Shown here: piece by piece, positions 44,671 through 55,342 of the stretch | How positions within the stretch are numbered: position 1 is the first letter of the stretch | Layout: each line of letters opens with the position of its first letter | Assembly (NCBI GenBank): GCA_900548745.1 | Contig: URLQ01000001.1 | Span: forward strand, 6,489-70,488 | DNA: 64,000 nt | Direction: 5' to 3' | Source: an uncultured Prevotella sp. | Lineage (GTDB): Bacteria > Bacteroidota > Bacteroidia > Bacteroidales > Bacteroidaceae | Notes under the pieces: model-generated | Database searches by the model: none | Told to the model about the DNA's origin: nothing | The model's input: the letters and a program-made list of their open reading frames with translations, nothing else | Program-made: the position numbers and the translations under genes

Positions 44671-47000
44671 CACGAAGATACATCCTCGCACTGATAGCCC
44701 TTGTTGTATCCACGTCCGCAGTATGGGCGCAGGAATACAACCAGCTGAACGACGACGGCACTTTTACCGGAGCAAACGACGCTTTCGGAGGCAGAAGAGA
44801 CTCTACAAAACATAAGGACAAGGTAATACCGAAAGGTCTGAAGGTATGGACTGTGGATGAACGCTTCGGCGACATCACGGCAGCCCGGCCCGACACGTTG
44901 TCGCACATGTTCATGAACTCCATCTTCACCTCCGGAACGAGAGGAGAATACAATACTACAGGAAACCTCGGCGCTCCAAGAATAAACCGCGTGTTTGCCG
45001 ACAGACCCCTCGACGGACAGTTCATCTTCACACAGCCATACGACTACTTCGTACAACCCGTAAGCACTTTCAGATTCACGAACACGCTCTCGCCCATAAC
45101 AAACCTCACATACAACGAGTGTGGCGACCGCACCAACGGCGAAGACCACCTGAAGGCTCTCTTCGGAATAAACGCAGGAAAAGACCTCGGCATGGGATTC
45201 AAGTTCGACTATATATACGGCAGAGGATACTACCAGAACCAAAGCACATCCCACTTCAACTACACCATGTATGCATCGTATCTCGGAGAAAGATACAATG
45301 CACACTTCCTGTTCTCTACAAACCATCAGAAAGTGACAGAGAACGGAGGTATCACCGACGACAGATACATCACACACCCGGAAGTGTTCAACGACGACTT
45401 CGGCGAGAACGAAATTCCTACCGTATTGGAGCAGAACTGGAACCGCAACGACAACCAGCATATCTTCTTCACCCACAGATACAACGTGGGCTTCAACCGC
45501 AAGGTGAAGATGACGGAGGAAGAGATAAAGGCAAGAAAGTTCGCCATAGAATCGAAAAAGGAGAACGAGAAAGAACGACTGAAGGAACAGGCTCAGAGAA
45601 AGGCAAGGAAAGACGGGAAGGACTTTGACGAAGAAGAGTTCGACCGCAAGGGAAAAGTGTTCTCCGGAAGACCAACCGACGCCAAAATTGCCGGAGAGGA
45701 ACCTGTTGCCGACAAGACCGCAAACAAGGAAGGACGAATAGCAGTCAGCGGCAAGGAACAGGCTGACAGCCTCGCCAGCAGCACCTTGGCAAAAGCCAGC
45801 GTGGACACTACATGGATGAAAAACGAATACGTACCCGTTACGAGCTTCATCCATACTCTGAAATTCGACAACTACAGAAGGATTTACGAGGCTTACAAGA
45901 CTCCGGAAAACTATTACCTGAGCAAATATGACATCGACGAGCACTTCGGCGGTGACTCCATATACGACAAGACGAGACACTATTCGCTCAGGAACACTCT
46001 TGCCATAGCCATGCTTGAAGGCTTCAACAAATGGGCGAAGGCAGGACTCAAAGTGTTTGCCACATCTGAGCTGAGGCATTACGCCATGCCGTCACTTAAC
46101 GGCGGCACCGATTCCTACAACGAGCACAACCTCAGCATAGGAGGACAGCTCATAAAGACCGAAGGAAAGGCTTTCCACTATAATGCCACGGCAGAAGCAT
46201 GGCTGACGGGCGAAGACGCAGGACAGCTGAAGGTGGAGGGCAATGCCGACCTTAACTTCAAGCTGCTGGGAGATACCGTACAGCTTGCCGCCAAAGCATA
46301 CTTCTATCGTCTGAACCCTACCTTCTTCTACCGCCATTACCACTCCAAGCATCTCTGGTGGGACAACGACCTAAGCAAGGAGACACGGACAAGGATTGAA
46401 GGACTATTCTCACTGAGAAAGACAAAGACAACCCTCAGAGTTGCCGTTGACAACATCAGCAACTATACATATTTCGCACAGAAATACAATATAACCGAGA
46501 ACTTCGGAAGAACAGGTACCACGGTAAACGTAAAGCAGCACAGCGACAACATCAGTCTGCTCACCCTGCAGCTGGGACAAGACTTCAAGCTCGGACCGCT
46601 GTACTGGGAGAATCTCATCACGTATCAGAAGTCGAGCAACGACGACATCCTTGCCGTGCCACAGCTGAACGCATACACGAACCTGTATCTGAGATTCAAG
46701 ATAGCAAGGGTGCTGAAAGTGGACCTGGGTGCCGACGCCAGATATTTCACGAAGTACAAGGCGCAGGACTACAGCCCGGCACTCGGACAATACACCGTGC
46801 AGGACAACGGTGACGCTAATGTGAAGACAGGAAACTATCCGATAGTGAACGTCTACGCCAACATGCATCTGAAGCAGACAAGGTTTTTCATCATGATGAG
46901 CCATGTTAATGCAAGCAACGGAGAGTATTTCCTGACGCCACACTACCCTATCAATACGAGGATATTGAGATTCGGACTGTCGTGGAACTTCTTCAACTAA
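44667..47000 (+). CDS. Putative porin (outer-membrane beta barrel)
   Basis: This 777-residue protein has a signal peptide (MTRRYILALIALVVSTSAVWAQ) and a large beta-rich body that ends in the aromatic FGLSWNFFN, a typical barrel end. The segments FIFTQPYDYFVQPVSTFRFTNTLSPITNLTYNECGDRTNGEDHLKALFGINAGKDLGMGFKFDYIYGRGYYQNQ follow the Bacteroidetes putative porin (Porin_10-like) family. A charged Glu/Lys insert lies at about residues 290-360. The start was chosen because ATG at 44667 overlaps the preceding stop; the earlier in-frame ATG at 44646 adds seven residues before the signal. The ligand is unknown. Confidence 0.87.
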   Translation: MTRRYILALIALVVSTSAVWAQEYNQLNDDGTFTGANDAFGGRRDSTKHKDKVIPKGLKVWTVDERFGDITAARPDTLSHMFMNSIFTSGTRGEYNTTGNLGAPRINRVFADRPLDGQFIFTQPYDYFVQPVSTFRFTNTLSPITNLTYNECGDRTNGEDHLKALFGINAGKDLGMGFKFDYIYGRGYYQNQSTSHFNYTMYASYLGERYNAHFLFSTNHQKVTENGGITDDRYITHPEVFNDDFGENEIPTVLEQNWNRNDNQHIFFTHRYNVGFNRKVKMTEEEIKARKFAIESKKENEKERLKEQAQRKARKDGKDFDEEEFDRKGKVFSGRPTDAKIAGEEPVADKTANKEGRIAVSGKEQADSLASSTLAKASVDTTWMKNEYVPVTSFIHTLKFDNYRRIYEAYKTPENYYLSKYDIDEHFGGDSIYDKTRHYSLRNTLAIAMLEGFNKWAKAGLKVFATSELRHYAMPSLNGGTDSYNEHNLSIGGQLIKTEGKAFHYNATAEAWLTGEDAGQLKVEGNADLNFKLLGDTVQLAAKAYFYRLNPTFFYRHYHSKHLWWDNDLSKETRTRIEGLFSLRKTKTTLRVAVDNISNYTYFAQKYNITENFGRTGTTVNVKQHSDNISLLTLQLGQDFKLGPLYWENLITYQKSSNDDILAVPQLNAYTNLYLRFKIARVLKVDLGADARYFTKYKAQDYSPALGQYTVQDNGDANVKTGNYPIVNVYANMHLKQTRFFIMMSHVNASNGEYFLTPHYPINTRILRFGLSWNFFN

Positions 47001-47010
47001 TTCTACTATA

Positions 47011-47030
47011 ATATATATAATAAGGTGTAA
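47011..47030. repeat. Copy of the TATATAATAAGGT element upstream of the aminotransferase gene
   Basis: AATATATATAATAAGGTGTA matches the element at 41601 and the proS leader copy at 61055-61080. It lies about 50 bp before the ATG. A small AGGTGT/ACACCT hairpin (about 47024-47050) overlaps it. Confidence 0.55.
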
Positions 47031-47078
47031 CCCATCAAAGGCACACACCTATAAAGAAAGATAAAAACAAAAGAGATT

Positions 47079-48284
47079 ATGCCTCAAATATCAGTACGCG
47101 GACTTGAAATGCCGGAATCGCCAATCAGAAAGCTGGCACCGCTTGCAGCCGCAGCTAAAAAGAAAGGAACAAAAGTATATCATCTGAATATCGGACAGCC
47201 GGATCTGCCCACACCGAAAGTGGCTCTCGACGCAATAAAGGACATCGACAGAAGCATTCTGGAGTATTCCCCCTCTCAGGGATATCTCAGCTACAGGGAG
47301 AAACTCGTTGACTACTACAAGAAATACAACATCAACGTAACTCCCGACGATATCATCATAACATGCGGAGGAAGCGAAGCGGTGCTCTTTGCATTCATGT
47401 CATGTCTGAATCCGGGAGACGAAATCATCGTGCCGGAACCGGCTTATGCCAACTATATGGCGTTTGCCATCTCGGCAGGAGCAACCATCAGAACCATTGC
47501 CACTACCATAGAGGAAGGATTCTCCCTGCCGAAGGTGGAAAAGTTTGAGGAACTGATAAACGACCGCACGAGGGCAATTCTGATCTGCAACCCGAACAAC
47601 CCTACCGGCTATCTATATACCAGAAGGGAGATGAACCAGATAAGGGATATGGTAAAGAAACACGACCTGTATCTCTTCTCCGACGAGGTTTATCGTGAAT
47701 ACATATATACAGGCTCGCCATACATCAGCGCCTGCCATCTTGAAGGCATCGAACAGAATGTTGTGCTCATCGACTCCGTCAGCAAGAGATACAGCGAATG
47801 CGGAATACGCATAGGTGCCCTGATTACGAAGAACAAGGAGGTAAGACAGGCTGTGATGAAGTTCTGCCAGGCACGCCTCTCACCACCTCTGATAGGACAG
47901 ATAGCAGCAGAGGCTTCACTCGACGCACCTGAGGAATATTACCGCGACGTATATGACGAATACGTTGAAAGAAGAAAATGCCTCATCGACGGACTGAACC
48001 GCATACCGGGAGTATACTCCCCTATCCCGATGGGAGCATTCTATACCGTGGCAAAGCTTCCGGTGGACGACAGCGAGAAGTTCTGCAGATGGTGTCTTGA
48101 GGAGTTCAACTATGAGGGAGAAACCGTGATGATGGCACCCGCAAGTGGTTTTTACACTACTCCGGGAGCAGGTCACAACCAAGTCAGAATAGCTTACGTA
48201 TTGAAGAAGGAAGACCTTACAAGAGCACTGCTCGTATTGCGAAAGGCTCTGGAGGCTTATCCGGGAAGAGTAGAGGATGAATAA
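47079..48284 (+). CDS. Class I/II PLP-dependent aminotransferase
   Basis: This 401-residue fold-type I aminotransferase is of the aspartate/aromatic type. It has the N-terminal PESPIRKLAPLAAAAKKKGTKVYHLNIGQPDLPTP, CGGSEAVLFAF, CNPNNPTGYLYTRREM and the PLP-binding Lys236 in DSVSKRYSECGIRIGAL. Near the end, GHNQVRIAYVL contains the substrate-carboxylate Arg. The amino-group donor and acceptor cannot be assigned from sequence alone. The next gene starts at the base after its stop. Confidence 0.92.
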   Translation: MPQISVRGLEMPESPIRKLAPLAAAAKKKGTKVYHLNIGQPDLPTPKVALDAIKDIDRSILEYSPSQGYLSYREKLVDYYKKYNINVTPDDIIITCGGSEAVLFAFMSCLNPGDEIIVPEPAYANYMAFAISAGATIRTIATTIEEGFSLPKVEKFEELINDRTRAILICNPNNPTGYLYTRREMNQIRDMVKKHDLYLFSDEVYREYIYTGSPYISACHLEGIEQNVVLIDSVSKRYSECGIRIGALITKNKEVRQAVMKFCQARLSPPLIGQIAAEASLDAPEEYYRDVYDEYVERRKCLIDGLNRIPGVYSPIPMGAFYTVAKLPVDDSEKFCRWCLEEFNYEGETVMMAPASGFYTTPGAGHNQVRIAYVLKKEDLTRALLVLRKALEAYPGRVEDE

Positions 48285-49532
48285 ATGAATTTTCCATTAT
48301 ACATAGCAAGAAGAATATACACAGACAGCGGCGACAAGAAGAAGGTAAGCAAGCCTGCCCTCTATATCGCCACAGCCGGTGTGGCAATCGGTCTGGCTGT
48401 GATGATAGTCAGCGTTTGCGTTATCTTTGGCTTCAAGCATACGATACGCAACAAGGTCGTAGGACTGGGTAGTCATCTTACCGTGGCAAGCTACAACGCC
48501 CTTCATGGCGGCGAACAGACTCCGATAGATGTTACTGACAGTATGCTGACTGTAATAAGGAAGACTCCCGGTCAGAAGCACATCGAAAGATATGCGATAA
48601 CACAGGGCATACTGAAAACGGACAGTGATTTCATAGGAGTCGTATATAAAGGCATTGCCGCCGATTATGACACCACATTCATCCATTCTTCCCTGAAAAG
48701 CGGATTCATTCCAAAGTTCAGCGACAAGGCAAGCGGGAACAAGATTCTCGTATCACAGATTATTGCCGACAAGCTGAAGATAAAAGCCGGTGACAAGGTA
48801 TACTCATATTTTATCAACGGCAGCGACATAAGGGCAAGAAGATTTACCGTGGCGGGCATCTATCAGACCAACATGTCGAAGTTTGACGAAACGCTCTGTT
48901 TCTGCGACCTGTATACTGCCGTGAAGCTTAACGGTTGGGAGGAGAACCAGATATCGGGAATAGAAATCTCCGTGGCTGACTATAAGGCGATAGACCAGGC
49001 TTCCAACTATCTTGTAAAGAACGTGAACAGGGCTGAAGACAAGTATGGCGTCATGTATTCGTCGGAAACCATTCAGGAGATGTACCCTCAGGTCTTCTCA
49101 TGGCTTGACCTTCTTGACCTGAACGTATGGATTATTCTCGCCCTCATGACATGTGTTGCCGGCATAACAATCATCTCCGGTCTTCTGATTATAATCCTTG
49201 AGCGCACCAACATGATTGGTATCCTCAAAGCTTTGGGATGCCGGAACAAGAGCGTAAGGCACGTGTTCCTCTGGTTTGCCGCATTCATCATCGGAAGGGG
49301 TATCCTTATCGGAGATGCTATAGGAATAGGCATTGTGTTGCTGCAACAGTTTACTGGCATCGTCAAGCTTGACGCTTCCGTATATTATGTAGACTACGTG
49401 CCTGTAGAACTTAACTTGCCTATCATTCTGCTGATAAATGTATCAACCCTATTGATATGCCTGCTTGTCTTTATCGGACCAAGTTTCCTTGTGTCTCATA
49501 TTACTCCGGCAAAGTCAATGAAATATGAATAG
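48285..49532 (+). CDS. FtsX/LolE-type ABC permease
   Basis: This 415-residue protein has the MacB/FtsX/LolC-E arrangement: one membrane helix near the N-terminus (PALYIATAGVAIGLAVMIVSVCVIF), a large periplasmic domain (about residues 60-265) and three C-terminal helices (VWIILALMTCVAGITIISGLLIIIL, FLWFAAFIIGRGILIGDAIGIGIVLL and IILLINVSTLLICLLVFIG). The ERTNMIGILKALGCRNKSVRHVF coupling segment is typical. The likely role is lipoprotein release or another periplasmic extraction. No ATPase gene is adjacent. It begins directly after the aminotransferase stop. Confidence 0.88.
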   Translation: MNFPLYIARRIYTDSGDKKKVSKPALYIATAGVAIGLAVMIVSVCVIFGFKHTIRNKVVGLGSHLTVASYNALHGGEQTPIDVTDSMLTVIRKTPGQKHIERYAITQGILKTDSDFIGVVYKGIAADYDTTFIHSSLKSGFIPKFSDKASGNKILVSQIIADKLKIKAGDKVYSYFINGSDIRARRFTVAGIYQTNMSKFDETLCFCDLYTAVKLNGWEENQISGIEISVADYKAIDQASNYLVKNVNRAEDKYGVMYSSETIQEMYPQVFSWLDLLDLNVWIILALMTCVAGITIISGLLIIILERTNMIGILKALGCRNKSVRHVFLWFAAFIIGRGILIGDAIGIGIVLLQQFTGIVKLDASVYYVDYVPVELNLPIILLINVSTLLICLLVFIGPSFLVSHITPAKSMKYE

Positions 49533-49577
49533 AAACTGAAAGCAGGAAACTGTATAAAGAGTTTCGCAAAAGGATAA

Positions 49578-49635
49578 AAAAACAAGACGTCGTTCACTGT
49601 CTGCCTATGCAATATGTGGACGACGTCTTGTTTTT
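49578..49635. terminator. Bidirectional intrinsic terminator
   Basis: A 20-bp stem with one wobble pair joins 49578-49597 and 49616-49635 around an 18-nt loop. A5 on the left and T5 on the right give a T-run in both directions. It separates the convergent permease and DUF4293 genes. Confidence 0.9.
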
Positions 49636-49672
49636 ATTATTATAAGTCATGGCCATCCAAGACCCGACGTTT

Positions 49673-50131
49673 TTATCTTATTCTATCAGCCGCACGTATT
49701 AAAGCTTCATCCGCCTTAACGCCCTTGCGAGCCATAAATACCAGTATTATAGCTATCAGCGGTAATACTGCTGCAAAAGAGAGCTTGAACTCTGCATTGA
49801 CGGAACTCTTATGAAGATAAGCAATTACTCCATAAGCGATATACCAGACAATGAGCAGAAGCATGTTCCATGAACATAACTTAATCTGCAACTTCCTGTT
49901 GTTGAACAGGAATATTGTAGCCCCGGAAATAATCACCGACAACAGAGCGATACAGAACAGAGGTGCAACTGAAAAGTCCAAACTTCCATTTCCGTCCTGT
50001 ATCCACAGGTTGTACATAACAGAGTCAACTCCAAGCTCTACAGGTTTGAATATTCCTATCGGCATGCAAAGCGAGATGATTCCCACTATCGCAGCAAGCA
50101 AAAGGAATACAGACTGTTTACGCTGAATCAT
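49673..50131 (-). CDS. DUF4293 family membrane protein
   Basis: This 152-residue protein has four membrane helices (about residues 7-26, 55-76, 84-105 and 116-134), starting MIQRKQSVFLLLAAIVGIISLCMPIGIF. This matches DUF4293, which almost always follows rpoZ in Bacteroidetes. The function is unknown. It overlaps the end of rpoZ by 4 bp (ATGA), so the two are translationally coupled. Confidence 0.9.
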   Translation of the reverse strand: MIQRKQSVFLLLAAIVGIISLCMPIGIFKPVELGVDSVMYNLWIQDGNGSLDFSVAPLFCIALLSVIISGATIFLFNNRKLQIKLCSWNMLLLIVWYIAYGVIAYLHKSSVNAEFKLSFAAVLPLIAIILVFMARKGVKADEALIRAADRIR

Positions 50132-50463
50132 GCTTCCTTGCTGTTTTCTGCAGACGGATCACGCCAGTATATGTTTCCTTCTACGAATTCCTCTGTTGCA
50201 AGCAATGTTGGTTTAGGAAGCTTCTCGTAATATCTTGAGATTTCTATCTGCTCACGATTTTCAAAAACTTCCTCAAGACTGTCGTTGTATGAGGCAAATT
50301 CAGCAAGCTTTTTGCTCAAGTCCTGTTTGATTTCCATAGAAATCTGATTTGCGCGCTTGCCAATGATTGCAACACTCTCATAAATGTTTCCAGTCTCATC
50401 ACAGAGATCCATGATGTTACGCGTTACGGTATTTACCGGTGCTTTTGACTTTTTGTAATCCAT
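50128..50463 (-). CDS. rpoZ: RNA polymerase omega subunit, Rpb6 family
   Basis: Omega stabilises the beta-prime subunit of RNA polymerase. The 111-residue protein follows the Bacteroidetes form of the family: MDYKKSKAPVNTVTRNIMDLCDETGNIYESVAIIGKRANQISMEIKQDLSKKLAEFASYND. The residues NIYESVAIIGKRANQI match the conserved Rpb6/omega core. It lies 49 bp after bamD in the usual bamD-rpoZ-DUF4293 order. Confidence 0.93.
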   Translation of the reverse strand: MDYKKSKAPVNTVTRNIMDLCDETGNIYESVAIIGKRANQISMEIKQDLSKKLAEFASYNDSLEEVFENREQIEISRYYEKLPKPTLLATEEFVEGNIYWRDPSAENSKEA

Positions 50464-50512
50464 TACCTTTATTAAATATATTAATTATTATTTCTTCTGA
50501 TTCTTCCCCACG

Positions 50513-51349
50513 TTAGTCCTTAACGTATTTCTTGCATGTTTCTATATACTTTTCCGCAAGCCCCCTGTCCTTGGAATCCGGATATTCATTGATGAATCCG
50601 TAACACTCATCCTCGGCATCACGATAGCGGTCCATCTTCTTTGAGTCCACACTCTGCTGGGCCAGCTCGAACTTGCTCTTCATCACGAGCTTTGCAAAGT
50701 CCTCGCGCATGCTTGTATAAGGATAATCCTTCAAGGCGTTTTGCGCTGTTATGATGCAAGCCTCATAGTTGCTTCCACCACTTGTGCAATTGCCGAAATA
50801 CGTGCCGAGGTTATAATACAGCTGCGCTGAATAAAGCTCCTTCTTCACCAACTTGTCCTGAAGGGCAAACAGACGGTTCTGCGCCTCATTCTTCCTTTTG
50901 GCATCCTGATACAGGTCAAGATAGTCCTGGAATGCTGAAATGGCATTTACCGTCTCCGTCTGGTCAAGACGCGGCTCCGGCGTACTCATATAAAGGCTCT
51001 CACCGATATAATAAGAAGCAAGCTCTGCATAAACGCCCTTGGGATATGTCTTAACGTATTTCTTGAAATACTCGGCTGCCGTATCATAGTCCTTGTTCTT
51101 GAACTCCGCCATTGCAAGCATATAGAGGCTCTCTTCCGCATTGTCGGTACCCTTCTGTATTGTAACAAGTTCCTGAAGAAGTGTCGTTGCCTTAACATAT
51201 TTACCACGCAAATAGCACTCCTTGGCATATTCGTATTTCAAATCATTGTCTGATGACTTATATATCTGGTTGAACTGGTTTACGCAACTTGTAAACATCA
51301 GTGCAACGCCTGTCATCGAGAAAATTATCTTTTTATTCATACTTTTCAA
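50513..51349 (-). CDS. bamD: Outer-membrane assembly lipoprotein BamD
   Basis: BamD is a core partner of BamA in inserting outer-membrane barrels. The 278-residue protein has a lipobox with Cys22 (ALMFTSC) and then TPR-like repeats (LYMLAMAEFKNKDYDTAAEYFKKYVKTYPKGVYAELASYYIGESLY). The start at 51349 (MKSMNKK) or 51340 (MNKK) cannot be decided. A very good promoter lies upstream. Confidence 0.94.
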   Translation of the reverse strand: MKSMNKKIIFSMTGVALMFTSCVNQFNQIYKSSDNDLKYEYAKECYLRGKYVKATTLLQELVTIQKGTDNAEESLYMLAMAEFKNKDYDTAAEYFKKYVKTYPKGVYAELASYYIGESLYMSTPEPRLDQTETVNAISAFQDYLDLYQDAKRKNEAQNRLFALQDKLVKKELYSAQLYYNLGTYFGNCTSGGSNYEACIITAQNALKDYPYTSMREDFAKLVMKSKFELAQQSVDSKKMDRYRDAEDECYGFINEYPDSKDRGLAEKYIETCKKYVKD

Positions 51350-51362
51350 ACAATTTGAGTTG

Positions 51363-51393
51363 CAAATTTACACATAATAATTTAGTATTCAAA
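51363..51393 (-). promoter_or_regulatory. Promoter of the bamD operon
   Basis: On the minus strand, TTTG (plus CAAA, 51390-51393), a 19-bp gap and TAAATTTG (plus CAAATTTA, 51363-51370) match the Bacteroidetes consensus. The -7 element is about 14 bp from the ATG, so the leader is very short. Confidence 0.7.
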
Positions 51394-51456
51394 ATAATAA
51401 AATAAAATTTGCCCATTTTTTATCATGATTATTGCCATTATTAAGTTCTTTATAAG

Positions 51457-51464
51457 TATTTTTG
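51457..51464 (+). promoter_or_regulatory. uvrB promoter -7 element
   Basis: TATTTTTG lies 60 bp before the uvrB ATG, with TTG at 51432-51434 (22-bp gap). Confidence 0.5.
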
Positions 51465-51523
51465 CAAAATAATTCAACGTTTTCAGTGATAACAACACTG
51501 GTTTTATTCTTTAAACACATATT

Positions 51524-53575
51524 ATGGGCAAGTTTTTACTTACTTCAAAATACAAGCCTACAGGCGACCAGCCTGAGGCTATCAAGGAGCTGACGGACGG
51601 ACTGAACAGGGGTGACAAGGCGCAGGTACTGCTCGGAGTGACTGGTTCGGGAAAGACATTCACCGTGGCAAACGTCATAGCAAACGTCAACCGCCCTACC
51701 CTAATCCTCAGCCACAACAAGACACTCGCAGCCCAGCTCTACGAAGAGATGAAGGGGTTCTTTCCGGAGAATGCCGTAGAATACTATGTTTCGTATTACG
51801 ACTATTACCAGCCTGAGGCTTATCTTCCACAGACCGACACATACATAGAAAAAGACCTCGCCATCAATGAAGAAATCGACAAGCTGAGACTTTCCGCCGT
51901 GTCGGCATTGCTCTCCGGAAGGAAAGACGTCATCGTCGTGTCTTCCGTATCATGTATCTATGGTATGGGCGGCCCCACGGCAATGGAACAAAGCGTGATA
52001 ACGATAAAGAAAGGACAGATTATCGACAGGAACATGTTCCTAAGAAGACTCGTGGATTCTCTTTACGTAAGAAACGACATTGAGCTTCAACGCGGCAATT
52101 TCAGAGTCAAGGGAGACACCGTTGACATCTTCATGGCCTACAGCGACAACGTTCTTAGAGTATCGTTCTGGGACAACGAGATAGACTCTATCGAAGAGGT
52201 GGATTCCATAACGTTTCACAGACTTGCTTCTTTCAACGAATATCAGATTTATCCAGCCAACATTTTCATAACATCAAAAGAGCAGACACAAGAGGCTATA
52301 AAGCAAATTTCAAAGGATCTCGACGAGCGTATTGAATTCTTCAACGAAATAGGCGATAACATTAAGGCTCAGAGAATTAAGGAAAGAGTTGAATATGACA
52401 TTGAGATGATTAAGGAACTTGGTCATTGCTCTGGAATAGAGAACTATTCAAGATACTTCGACGGGCGTGAAGCCGGAGAAAAGCCTTACTGCCTATTGGA
52501 CTTCTTCCCTAAGGATTACCTTCTTGTGATTGACGAAAGCCACGTGAGCGTGCCACAGATCAGAGCCATGTACGGAGGAGACAGAGCAAGAAAACAGAAT
52601 CTTGTGGAGTTCGGCTTCAGACTGCCTGCCGCCTTTGACAACAGGCCATTGAAGTTTGAGGAATTCCAGCAGATGACAAACCAGGTCATATATGTTTCCG
52701 CGACACCGGCCGAATTTGAATTACAAGAGTCAGAAGGTGTTGTCGTGGAACAGGTGATACGGCCTACAGGACTGCTTGACCCTGAAATAGAAGTAAGGCC
52801 AAGCGAGAACCAGATAGACGACCTGATGAACGAGATTCTGATAAGATGCGAGAGAAACGAACGAACACTCGTAACCACATTGACGAAACGTATGGCTGAG
52901 GAGCTGACGGAATACCTTCTCAACCATGACGTGAAAGCCAACTATATCCATAGCGACGTTGCTACCCTGGATAGAGTAAAGATAATGAACGACCTGAGAG
53001 CAGGACTGTTTGACGTGCTGGTAGGAGTGAACCTCCTGCGCGAAGGACTCGACCTGCCCGAAGTATCGCTCGTGGCAATCCTCGATGCGGACAAAGAAGG
53101 ATTCCTGCGTTCACACAGGTCTTTGACACAGACTGCCGGACGAGCCGCAAGAAACGTAAACGGCAAGGTGATAATGTATGCCAACACCATAACGGAAAGC
53201 ATGCAGCTCACCATTGACGAGACCGAGCGCAGAAGGGCTAAGCAAATGGCCTACAACATCAAGAACCATATAACGCCACAGAAAATAGAAAAAGAAATCA
53301 AGACTAACGCTCTTGGCATTTCCGCTGACAACACCAGCGCCAGCAACGAGAAGAACAAGAAGGTCATCAAATATGCTCCTTACACCGACATGGAAGGAGC
53401 AAGACTTGTTGCCGACCCTATCATGAAGAAGATGAGCAAGACAGAAATAGAGACAAGTATCGAGCATACAACAGAACTAATGAAAAAGGCGGCGAAGGAA
53501 CTGGATTTCCTGCAGGCGGCGCAATACAGAGACGAAATTGTAAGGATGCAGGAACTTCTCAAAACAGCAAAATAG
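51524..53575 (+). CDS. uvrB: Excinuclease ABC subunit B
   Basis: UvrB is the helicase-like damage-verification subunit of nucleotide excision repair. The 683-residue protein shows Walker A GVTGSGKT (about residues 40-47), the beta-hairpin region YYVSYYDYYQPEAYLPQTDTYIEKD, the DESHVSVPQIRAMYGGDRARK region, VNLLREGLDLPEVSLVAILDADKEGFLRS and TAGRAARNVNGKV. The C-terminal UVR motif (MKKAAKELDFLQAAQYRDEI) binds UvrA or UvrC. It has its own promoter, divergent from bamD. Confidence 0.98.
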   Translation: MGKFLLTSKYKPTGDQPEAIKELTDGLNRGDKAQVLLGVTGSGKTFTVANVIANVNRPTLILSHNKTLAAQLYEEMKGFFPENAVEYYVSYYDYYQPEAYLPQTDTYIEKDLAINEEIDKLRLSAVSALLSGRKDVIVVSSVSCIYGMGGPTAMEQSVITIKKGQIIDRNMFLRRLVDSLYVRNDIELQRGNFRVKGDTVDIFMAYSDNVLRVSFWDNEIDSIEEVDSITFHRLASFNEYQIYPANIFITSKEQTQEAIKQISKDLDERIEFFNEIGDNIKAQRIKERVEYDIEMIKELGHCSGIENYSRYFDGREAGEKPYCLLDFFPKDYLLVIDESHVSVPQIRAMYGGDRARKQNLVEFGFRLPAAFDNRPLKFEEFQQMTNQVIYVSATPAEFELQESEGVVVEQVIRPTGLLDPEIEVRPSENQIDDLMNEILIRCERNERTLVTTLTKRMAEELTEYLLNHDVKANYIHSDVATLDRVKIMNDLRAGLFDVLVGVNLLREGLDLPEVSLVAILDADKEGFLRSHRSLTQTAGRAARNVNGKVIMYANTITESMQLTIDETERRRAKQMAYNIKNHITPQKIEKEIKTNALGISADNTSASNEKNKKVIKYAPYTDMEGARLVADPIMKKMSKTEIETSIEHTTELMKKAAKELDFLQAAQYRDEIVRMQELLKTAK

Positions 53576-53602
53576 AGATTTATCAAGTATTTATCAAAAA
53601 CT

Positions 53603-53634
53603 TTTGGCAGTATTCTATTTTATTGCTAACTTTG
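53603..53634 (+). promoter_or_regulatory. pyrG promoter
   Basis: TTTG (53603-53606), a 20-bp gap and TAACTTTG (53627-53634) closely fit the consensus; the -7 element is 46 bp before the start codon. Confidence 0.78.
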
Positions 53635-53667
53635 CACATTAAATTTTTGAACATATAATTAATATAA

Positions 53668-55287
<1,620 letters not shown>

Positions 55288-55342
55288 AGCTTGAATAAAA
55301 CAAGAAACATTTAAACTTTAAGAAAGAAAACAATATTAAAAA